Positions 26,095 to 30,591 of a DNA stretch of 30,591 bases are shown piece after piece. The notes below the pieces were generated by a model that saw only the letters and a program-made list of their open reading frames with translations, searched no databases and was not told the DNA's origin. Origin of the DNA: Roseiarcus sp050010035 (GTDB lineage Bacteria > Pseudomonadota > Alphaproteobacteria > Rhizobiales > Beijerinckiaceae). The translations under genes were made by a program, and so were the position numbers. Location: the NCBI GenBank assembly GCA_050010035.1, contig JBEKLU010000066.1:1-30591 (forward strand), read 5' to 3'. The stretch's first letter is position 1. Every line of letters starts with the position of its first letter.

Positions 26095-26121
26095 CCGCGG
26101 GGCGTTTTCCCCGCGGTCTTT
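26095..26121 (+). terminator. Probable terminator after the amidase gene
   Basis: CCGCGGGG (26095-26102), loop CGTTTT, CCCCGCGG (26109-26116), then TCTTT. It lies about 90 bases after the amidase stop on the plus strand. Confidence 0.65.
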
Positions 26122-26137
26122 CGACCGTCCCGCCGAG

Positions 26138-26161
26138 CCACGCCGACGATCGTCGGCGTGG
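26138..26161. repeat. Perfect 24-bp palindrome
   Basis: CCACGCCGACGA at 26138-26149 is followed without spacer by its exact complement (26150-26161). It lies 45 bases beyond the stop of the minus-strand mini heme gene and just after the amidase terminator. It may be a binding site or an end-of-transcript stem for either strand; no T run follows. Confidence 0.6.
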
Positions 26162-26206
26162 AGGCCGGGCGACGGTTAAGGGCGACGATCCGCCCGACGC
26201 TTCGCG

Positions 26207-26464
26207 TTACTTCGGCAGTTGGTGACCGTTGGCGGCGAAAGCGTTGCCGAAATCGTTCCGCGGTCCGCCGCCCGCCGGATTCACGTGGCACTTCCCGCAA
26301 GGAAGCTTGGTCTGCGCAGCGTACGCCGGCAGGGCGTTGGCGGGACGCGGCGAGAGCGTCACGACGACGCCGGCGATCGCCAACGCGGCGGTCACGCCGA
26401 CCGCGCCAAACACGACCCTCATGGGAACCGAAACGCGAGAACCTTCTTCACTTCTCATAGCCAT
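26207..26464 (-). CDS. Exported mini mono-heme protein (CXXCH), copy 1
   Basis: Protein of 85 aa. The hydrophobic segment at about 18-39 (VFGAVGVTAALAIAGVVVTL) and SPRPANA-LPAYA suggest a signal peptide cut near residue 44, leaving about 40 residues. The mature part has one heme c motif CGKCH (56-60) in AQTKLPCGKCHVNPAGGG and the ending DFGNAFAANGHQLPK. This resembles only the N-terminal heme box seen in larger multiheme proteins (YA-QT-x-CxxCH…FG-x-FK-x-NG). AGGAGG six bases upstream sets the start at 26464. A paralogue lies 660 bases upstream on the same strand. Function is unknown; periplasmic electron transfer or heme handling is inference. Confidence 0.82.
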   Translation of the reverse strand: MAMRSEEGSRVSVPMRVVFGAVGVTAALAIAGVVVTLSPRPANALPAYAAQTKLPCGKCHVNPAGGGPRNDFGNAFAANGHQLPK

Positions 26465-26781
26465 CCCTTTCCTCCTGTCGTCGCTCGGACCTTCTCGGCG
26501 TCGCGCCGTTGTCGGCAGCATCCTCAGGCGCCGGCGACCTTCATCGCGTTTCCGATCCTGAGCCCGGAAACCGATCCCCAAAACGGCAACTATGCGTGAA
26601 AAAACAGCCCTTTAGGACGCAGTTCCGCCACACGCGCCGAAGTCGACGCCATCTAGCCCGACTCGAGCGTTGCCGGCAAGCGGGACCTTCGAACTACGAC
26701 CGCGCCGAGGGGGCTGAAAAAAGGCGAGCGCCGAACGGCGCGATCGCGTCGGCCCGCCCCGGTTTCCCTGGCGTTGCTCCC
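26465..26781 (-). promoter_or_regulatory. Leader and upstream region of mini heme gene 1
   Basis: This gene-free stretch carries two blocks that recur at the same distance upstream of the paralogue: GGGCTGTTTTTTCACG (minus strand, near 26594-26612) and CTCGAGTCGGGCTAGATGG (near 26648-26668). The conserved spacing suggests promoter or operator elements. No clear -35/-10 pair can be assigned. No other gene is seen. Confidence 0.45.
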
Positions 26782-26886
26782 TAAGGACAGCCACAACAAT
26801 AACTGCGTCACTTTCGTTGCCTTGGCCAGCCGCCTGAACGGCCGGATGATCGAGAGAGGATTCAGTTAATGTTGCCGCTGTCCTAA
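26782..26886. mobile_element. Mini-element with terminal inverted repeats (MITE-like)
   Basis: Imperfect inverted repeats begin GGACAGC at 26785 and end GCTGTCC at 26883. Each arm is about 21 bases and 18 of 21 match, ending with TAACTG. Each end is flanked by TAA in direct orientation (26782-26784 and 26884-26886), like a 3-bp target duplication. The core of about 57 bases has no reading frame of interest. Size and structure fit a non-autonomous insertion element, but the IS family could not be recognised. A divergent operator or attenuator is a less likely alternative. Confidence 0.6.
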
Positions 26887-27039
26887 GTCGACGAACGCGC
26901 GCCGGACCGCGCTCGGCGCTGCGCGCGCGTCGTCGCAGCGGCGAAAAGCCGCACAGCGCGGCGCCGCCGACGCCATCGCGCGACGGCGTCGACCGGCCGG
27001 CTTCTGCTCGTTGTCGCCCTCAGGCCGCGCGCTGCCGCC

Positions 27040-27067
27040 CCCGCCGCGAACGGCCGTTCGCGGCGGG
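27040..27067. repeat. Perfect 28-bp palindrome
   Basis: The sequence from 27040 to 27067 is self-complementary around CGGCCG, with arms reading CCCGCCGCGAACGG. It lies 60 bases beyond the stop of mini heme gene 2 and just past its terminator. It is GC-rich, with no T run. It could be a protein-binding site or part of an interspersed repeat. Confidence 0.6.
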
Positions 27068-27087
27068 CGGCGGATCGACAAACGGCG

Positions 27088-27112
27088 GAAAATGGGATCG
27101 CGCCGCGATCCC
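27088..27112 (-). terminator. Terminator of mini heme gene 2
   Basis: On the minus strand, GGGATCGC, loop GGC, GCGATCCC, then ATTTTCC. The hairpin starts 16 bases after the stop codon of the gene ending at 27128. Confidence 0.75.
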
Positions 27113-27127
27113 GCGCGGCGATTCCTG

Positions 27128-27379
27128 TTACTTCGGCAGCGCGTTGCCGTTGGCCTTGAAGGCCTTGCCGAAATCGGTCAGATCGCCGCCGCCGGACGGC
27201 TTCACGTGACACTTGCCGCAAGGGAGCTTGGTCTGGCCAGCGAAGGCCGGGGTCGCCTGCGCCGCGCGCGGAGAAACGGTGACGACCGCGCCCGCGATCA
27301 GCATCGCCGCCGCGACGCCGGCGGCGCCGAACGCTATCCTCGTGGGAATCGAAATGCGCGAACCTTCGTGACTGCTCAT
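27128..27379 (-). CDS. Exported mini mono-heme protein (CXXCH), copy 2
   Basis: Protein of 83 aa, clear paralogue of the gene at 26207-26464. It has a hydrophobic signal at about 16-37 (IAFGAAGVAAAMLIAGAVVTV), a likely cut after RAAQA or ATPAFA, then GQTKLPCGKCHVKPSGGG with CGKCH at 54-58 and the tail DFGKAFKANGNALPK. Between copies the N-terminus (EGSR-S-P-R), the heme box and the DFG-AF-ANG-LPK end are conserved. The ribosome binding site is GAAAGGAAC. A terminator follows, so each copy is its own transcript. It diverges from tryptophanase across about 400 bases. Heme attachment would need the Ccm system; function is unknown. Confidence 0.85.
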   Translation of the reverse strand: MSSHEGSRISIPTRIAFGAAGVAAAMLIAGAVVTVSPRAAQATPAFAGQTKLPCGKCHVKPSGGGDLTDFGKAFKANGNALPK

Positions 27380-27735
27380 GGCCGTTCCTTTCGTCGTGTT
27401 GTGGCTTGGTCCCTCTCGGCGTCGTCCCCTTCTTAAGCTTGCATCGATTATCGCCGGCAAGCATCGCGTCGCCGATCTTAGACGACCGGAAACGAGTTTG
27501 CGAATCGCGACATCAGTGGAAAAACAGTCCGTTAAGCCGGCGCTCCCCCAACCGTCGCCCCGCCGCCGCCGTCTTGCCCGAGTTGGGCGTTCTCGACAAT
27601 TCTGCACTTTGCCGCACGCCGAAAGGATAGGAGCCGCGGCGCCGTCTTGCGCGTCCGCCCCGCTTCGTGATAGCCGACCGCGCGTAATCAGGGCGCTGAG
27701 CGCGGCAGGCCATCGGGCCGGCAACCGCGGCGCGC
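27380..27735. promoter_or_regulatory. Divergent intergenic region between mini heme gene 2 and tryptophanase
   Basis: About 400 bases without a supported gene. On the minus strand it holds copies of the two blocks seen upstream of mini heme gene 1: GGACTGTTTTTCCACTG (near 27516-27532) and CCAACTCGGGCAAGACGG (near 27562-27587). The plus strand must hold the tryptophanase promoter, but no convincing -35/-10 was seen. Confidence 0.4.
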
Positions 27736-27769
27736 AGGCCCCGGTTCGATTCCCGCCTCGGGGCTTTTT
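27736..27769 (+). terminator. Terminator-like hairpin just before the tryptophanase ribosome binding site
   Basis: GCCCCG (27738-27743) pairs with CGGGGC (27759-27764) around a 15-base loop, followed by TTTTT. The ribosome binding site GGGAGAG starts two bases later and the GTG start is at 27783. The loop contains GGTTCGATTCCC, which looks like a tRNA T-loop, but no tRNA can be folded. Either an attenuator for tnaA or a relic of an upstream RNA gene. Confidence 0.5.
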
Positions 27770-27782
27770 CGGGAGAGCCCTT

Positions 27783-29156
27783 GTGAAGACGATCATCGAA
27801 CCCTTCCGCATCAAGTCCGTCGAACCGATCCGCATGACGAGCCGCGCCGAGCGGCGCGGCTTGCTCGCCGCCGCGCATTACAATCTGTTCGCGCTGCATT
27901 CCGACGACGTGCTGATCGATCTCCTCACCGATTCGGGAACCTCGGCGATGAGCGCGCGCCAATGGGCGGCGATCCAGCTGGGCGACGAGAGCTACGCCGG
28001 CTCGCCGTCGTTCTTCCGCTTCGAGGCGGCGGTGCGTAATCTCATGCCGTTCCGCCACATCATCCCGACCCATCAGGGCCGCGCGGCCGAGGCGATCCTG
28101 TTTCACCTGCTGGGCGGCGCCGGGCGCAAGATTCCCTCCAACACTCATTTCGACACGACGCGCGGCAATATCGAGGCGACGGGCGCGCAGGCGCACGACC
28201 TCGTCATCGCCGAAGGGCGCGATCCGCAGGCGCTGCACCCGTTCAAGGGCAATATGGACGTCGAGCGCCTCGCCGACTTCCTCGCCGCGCATGAGGCAAA
28301 CGTGCCTTGCGTGATGCTGACGGTGACCAACAACGCCGGTGGCGGACAGCCGGTCAGCCTCGCCAACATCCGCGCCGTCGCCGCGCTGGCGCGTCGATAC
28401 GGCAAGCCGTTCATCATCGACGGCTGCCGCTTCGCCGAGAACGCCTGGTTCATCAAGATGCGCGAGCCCGGCCAGGACAAGCGCGCCGTCGTCGACATCG
28501 TGCGCGACATGTTCGCCGAGGCCGACGGCATGACGATGAGCGCCAAGAAGGACGCGTTCGCCAACATCGGCGGCTGGCTGGCGCTCAACGACGACGACCT
28601 CGCCGAGCGCGCCCGCACTCGGCTGATCCAGACCGAGGGCTTTCCCACCTACGGCGGGCTCGCCGGGCGCGACCTCGAGGCGATCGCGCAAGGCCTCGCC
28701 GAGATCGTCGACGAGGACTATCTGGCCTATCGCGTGCGCACCAGCGAATACATCGGCGAGCGGCTGACGGCGCTCGGCGCGCCGATCGTGCGGCCGACCG
28801 GCGGCCACGCGGTGTTCGTCGACGCGCGGGCGTGGCTGCCGCACATCGCCCCGCTGAACTATCCCGGCCAGGCGCTCGCCTGCGCGCTCTATGAGATCGG
28901 CGGCGTGCGAAGCTGCGAAATCGGCACGGTGATGTTCGGCCGCGCTCCCGACGGCTCGGAGAAGCCGGCGGCGATGGACCTGGTGCGCCTCGCCCTGCCA
29001 CGCCGCGTCTACACCCAGTCGCACGCAGACTATGTCGTCGAGACCTTCGCGGAAGTGGCGGCCGAGAAGGATCGGCTGCCGGGCTATCGCATCGTGCGCG
29101 AGCCGAAGGCGCTGCGGCATTTCACGGCCGAGTTCGAGCCGCTCCGGGAGGGGTGA
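27783..29156 (+). CDS. tnaA: Tryptophanase (beta-eliminating PLP lyase)
   Basis: Cleaves L-tryptophan to indole, pyruvate and ammonia. The protein is 457 aa, close to the usual ~470. The start EPFRIKSVEPI, IDLLTDSGTSAMS, PTHQGR near 95-100, DGCRFAENAWFIK and the PLP lysine Lys256 in MSAKKDA are all present. The close relative tyrosine phenol-lyase is distinguished by three specificity positions. Here they are Asp124 (FDTTRG), Ile380 (CEIGTV) and His446 (RHFTAE), matching tryptophanase rather than the Thr, Arg and Phe of tyrosine phenol-lyase. GTG 27783 is chosen from the GGGAGAG site and family length. No tnaC-like Trp leader peptide or tnaB permease is seen. Confidence 0.9.
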   Translation: MKTIIEPFRIKSVEPIRMTSRAERRGLLAAAHYNLFALHSDDVLIDLLTDSGTSAMSARQWAAIQLGDESYAGSPSFFRFEAAVRNLMPFRHIIPTHQGRAAEAILFHLLGGAGRKIPSNTHFDTTRGNIEATGAQAHDLVIAEGRDPQALHPFKGNMDVERLADFLAAHEANVPCVMLTVTNNAGGGQPVSLANIRAVAALARRYGKPFIIDGCRFAENAWFIKMREPGQDKRAVVDIVRDMFAEADGMTMSAKKDAFANIGGWLALNDDDLAERARTRLIQTEGFPTYGGLAGRDLEAIAQGLAEIVDEDYLAYRVRTSEYIGERLTALGAPIVRPTGGHAVFVDARAWLPHIAPLNYPGQALACALYEIGGVRSCEIGTVMFGRAPDGSEKPAAMDLVRLALPRRVYTQSHADYVVETFAEVAAEKDRLPGYRIVREPKALRHFTAEFEPLREG

Positions 29157-29218
29157 GGCGAATGCCGACAAGCACGACCTGTCGGAAGACGCCGCCGAGC
29201 CGCCGGGGCGACCAGACG
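29157..29218 (+). other. Spacer after tryptophanase
   Basis: Short GC-rich stretch between the tryptophanase stop and the TTCCAA array, with no hairpin followed by T run and no gene. Confidence 0.5.
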
Positions 29219-29312
29219 TTTCCAAGCCATTCCAAGGAATTCCAAACCTTTTCCAAGCAATTCCAAGCTTTTTCCAAGGAAATTCCAAACTTTTCCAAGG
29301 TATTCCAAATTT
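29219..29312. repeat. Nine-unit TTCCAA tandem array, 10-11 bp period
   Basis: Nine successive units of the form WTTCCAA plus three or four bases: TTTCCAAGCC, ATTCCAAGGA, ATTCCAAACCT, TTTCCAAGCA, ATTCCAAGCTT, TTTCCAAGGAA, ATTCCAAACT, TTTCCAAGGT, ATTCCAAATTT. Unit length is one helical turn, so all copies face the same side of DNA. The array is much more AT-rich than its surroundings. Read as protein it gives quasi-repeats in several frames (FSKQFQAFSKE, LFQGIPNLF), none with convincing start and ribosome binding site. Confidence 0.9.
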
Positions 29313-29734
29313 ATTCTTTGGCGGTTTTGAACGAAATCAAGGCCTTGACGGCGGCGCCGGCCGGTTTCGGCCTTCGTGGGCCGCTTGGCTCGAATTCCCC
29401 AAAAAGCGGAACCCCGGCCGGCGCGGATGCAGCCGCGAGACCAAATTGAAGATTAGCACGAATTCTGTTTTTCCGGAAGAGAATGCCGCGGCGGCGCGAG
29501 CCGCCACCCAGCCGCCCGCCGACCCGCCGCGCCGTCTTTCCTCGCGCAGGCCAGAGCCGCCGAAGCCGAAACGACGCCACGGCGACGGCCCGCCCGCGAC
29601 GCAGGCGAGCGTCTTCCGGCAGGTCGAGCTCGCCGGAAGTCGGCGTGAGGGTTTTCGATCGGCGGGCCGCGCGCGCTCGTCTGCGCGATCGCGACGATGT
29701 AACATCGACCCGAATCATCGCGAGCGGCGCAGAC
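29313..29734. other. Gene-poor stretch between TTCCAA array and small hypothetical gene
   Basis: About 420 bases with no supported gene. The first part (29313-29480) is less GC-rich. On the minus strand it reads as a protein-like tail (PLFGEFEPSGPRRPKP, VKALISFKTAKE, stop at 29311), but without a start or ribosome binding site, so it may be a gene remnant. The rest (29490-29734) is GC-rich with inverted GGCGGCGCGAGCCGCC-type stems. The promoter of the gene at 29735 should lie at its end. Confidence 0.45.
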
Positions 29735-29995
29735 GTGAAACAAGGCGATCTCTTCGAAGCCCTGCGCGGGGCGGTCGACGACGGGCCCAAGCCGTACGTC
29801 TTCAAGCCGAACCTCGAAAAGATTCGCGCCGTCGTCGAAAAGGCTCGGGCGTCGACGACCGAGCCCTGGGACGCGCACGAGTTCGGCTACTGGCGCACAG
29901 TCCTGCCGCAGATGAGCCGCTGGCTCCCCGAAGAAGAGCGCGCCGAACTCATCCGCGAATTCGAAGCGGAACTCGCGCGGCTGACCGCCGGATGA
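29735..29995 (+). CDS. Small hypothetical protein
   Basis: About 86 aa from GTG 29735. The protein is acidic and probably helical, with no signal or membrane segment: KPYVFKPNLEKIRAVVEKA, then TTEPWDAHEFGYWRTVLPQM, RWLPEEERAELIREFEAEL. The balanced, non-repetitive composition suggests a real gene. The start is uncertain because the frame is open upstream to 29483. No family is recognised. It converges on the hicB relic and its stop lies four bases before the duplicated rpoD tail. Confidence 0.6.
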   Translation: MKQGDLFEALRGAVDDGPKPYVFKPNLEKIRAVVEKARASTTEPWDAHEFGYWRTVLPQMSRWLPEEERAELIREFEAELARLTAG

Positions 29996-29998
29996 CCG

Positions 29999-30045
29999 TC
30001 AATTATCCAGGAAGCTCCTCAACATCCTCGACCGGCTCGGGTGCT
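29999..30045 (-). pseudogene. Duplicated 3' end of rpoD
   Basis: Minus strand encodes HPSRSRMLRSFLDN and a TGA stop, matching the end of the true rpoD (HPSRSRKLRSFLDN, 30400-30446). The 47-base segments share 38 bases. Eight of the nine differences leave the amino acids unchanged (for example AGC/TCG for Ser, AGG/CGG for Arg); one changes Lys to Met. The repeat begins at AGCACCCGAGC, which is also where hicB reading runs into it. Confidence 0.8.
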
Positions 30046-30222
30046 CGGCGGCGGGACGGGAAGTCCATCCTCCTCGAGGCCTTCGATATGGAAGCGGATC
30101 GCCTCGCGCAATTCGCGCTCCACTTCCGCGACGGTTTCGCCAGTCGCGATGCAGCCCGGCAAGTCCGGCACGTAGGCGGAATAATTGTCGACCGCCTTCT
30201 CGATGACGACGGCGTAACGCAT
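30019..30222 (-). pseudogene. HicB-like antitoxin, C-terminus replaced
   Basis: Encodes MRYAVVIEKAVDNYSAYVPD, then LPGCIATGETVAEVERELRE and AIRFHIEGLEEDGLPVPPPS: the full HicB-like domain of a type II antitoxin, 67 aa. After PPPSTR the frame enters the duplicated rpoD tail and ends as AGRGC, so the native C-terminus, often the DNA-binding or dimer part, is missing. The ATG at 30222 shares a base with the stop of the hicA fragment (TGATG), the normal hicAB coupling. The domain may still fold, but with no toxin left it is probably a relic. Confidence 0.75.
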
Positions 30223-30317
30223 CAACGTTTCTCCGTGACCCCGGCCCGCTTCATGACGCTGTTCAACGTCCCAGGCGCGATATCATCGGAAGGCTTGCCC
30301 GCAATGGCCACACGGCC
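30222..30317 (-). pseudogene. HicA toxin fragment, 5' part missing
   Basis: Minus strand encodes VAIAGKPSDDIAPGTLNSVM then KRAGVTEKR and a stop, which matches the C-terminal third of HicA mRNA interferases (G-KPSDD-PGTL-S-KRAG). No start codon or N-terminal domain (including the catalytic His region) is present; upstream sequence turns into an interspersed palindromic repeat at 30341-30389. Overlap with hicB is one base. It is non-functional as a toxin. Confidence 0.75.
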
Positions 30318-30340
30318 CGCCGAGCCTCTCGGCTCGACGA

Positions 30341-30389
30341 CCCCTCATCCGTCGGCCTTCGGCCGACACCTCCCACAAGGGGAGAAGGG
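30341..30389. repeat. RIME-like intergenic palindromic repeat, copy 2
   Basis: CCCCTCATCC, then the palindrome GTCGGCCTTCGGCCGAC (30351-30367), then ACCTCCCACAAGGGGAGAAGGG. It has the same two-palindrome layout as 3323-3370 but reversed. It lies between the rpoD stop and the hicA fragment and may mark the point where hicA lost its 5' part. Confidence 0.7.
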
Positions 30390-30399
30390 AGGGCCTCCC

Positions 30400-30591
30400 T
30401 CAATTATCCAAGAAGCTCCGCAGCTTCCGGCTCCTGCTCGGGTGCTTGAGCTTGCGTAGCGCCTTGGCTTCGATCTGGCGGATGCGTTCGCGCGTCACCG
30501 AGAACTGCTGGCCGACTTCCTCCAGCGTGTGGTCGGTGTTCATGCCGATGCCGAAGCGCATGCGCAGCACGCGCTCCTCGCGCGGGGTGAG
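30400..30591 (-). CDS. rpoD: RNA polymerase sigma factor RpoD, C-terminal end (partial)
   Basis: The last 63 codons of the housekeeping sigma factor, cut by the window edge. Region 4 is clear: LTPREERVLRMRFGIGMNTD, then HTLEEVGQQFSVTRERIRQI, the helix-turn-helix that reads the -35 element, then EAKALRKLKHPSRSRKLRSF and LDN before TGA at 30400-30402. The 5' part lies beyond 30591. The last 47 bases are duplicated at 29999-30045. Confidence 0.97.
   Translation of the reverse strand, partial: LTPREERVLRMRFGIGMNTDHTLEEVGQQFSVTRERIRQIEAKALRKLKHPSRSRKLRSFLDN

Noticed and set aside
27650..27770. tRNA or tmRNA gene suggested by GGTTCGATTCCC before tnaA
   Set aside because: The T stem does not pair (two mismatches of five), and no acceptor, D and anticodon arms fit within tRNA length.
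29219..29312. CRISPR array
   Set aside because: Units are only 10-11 bp with 3-5 base variable parts, far below repeat-spacer size, and there are no cas genes.
30019..30317. Active HicAB toxin-antitoxin system
   Set aside because: HicA lacks its N-terminal two thirds and HicB has lost its native end, so only a relic remains.

Overview
This is a high-GC chromosomal segment from an alphaproteobacterium, most likely Hyphomicrobiales (Rhizobiales). The support is the cell-cycle DNA methyltransferase CcrM with its C-terminal extension, DUF1285 and DUF6111 proteins, rhizobial-style interspersed palindromes, a type A RNase P RNA, and the RpoD tail at the right edge. The genus cannot be fixed from sequence alone.

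Layout. (1) 1-4751, acyl-CoA and ketone-body metabolism: etfB-etfA-hbd on the plus strand, then trmD and the two 3-oxoacid CoA-transferase subunits on the minus strand. etfA has no in-frame stop where the family ends, although a relic ATGA junction with hbd survives in another frame. (2) 4906-11714, a minus-strand operon reading moxR, DUF58, a BatA/DUF4159 membrane protein and a second large VWA-like membrane protein. (3) 11911-16157, a compact plus-strand run: DUF1285, Nudix CoA pyrophosphatase, DUF6111, CCA-adding enzyme, creatininase-family amidohydrolase, RNase HII. The first four overlap stop-to-start. (4) 16350-18937: ccrM behind a perfect 14-bp hairpin, prmB, and a PsiF-repeat secreted protein with a good terminator. 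(5) 19085-21886: a coiled-coil protein, the urease accessory genes ureE-ureF-ureG without structural genes, and rnpB. (6) 21914-24653: a MocR-type regulator diverging from a DUF1127 protein plus EamA exporter, with a 20-bp palindrome between them. (7) 24819-26002: a glycine-zipper lipoprotein and an AmiD-like amidase with a peptidoglycan-binding domain.

(8) 26095-30591 is the accessory-looking part and the most interesting. Two tandem paralogues encode tiny exported proteins (83 and 85 aa) with a single CXXCH heme motif. Between them lies a 99-bp mini-element with terminal inverted repeats and a TAA repeat on each side. A tryptophanase follows, with a terminator-like hairpin directly before its ribosome binding site. 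Next come a nine-unit array of a TTCCAA motif at 10-11 bp spacing, a small unknown protein, and a decayed hicAB toxin-antitoxin locus. The hicAB relic sits between two copies of the 3' end of rpoD: the real one at the window edge and an 81% identical 47-bp copy whose differences are nearly all synonymous.

No intact mobile element, CRISPR array or complete tRNA was found. The best candidates for something undescribed are the twin mini heme proteins with their duplicated upstream regions, the TTCCAA array, and the rpoD-tail/hicAB arrangement.
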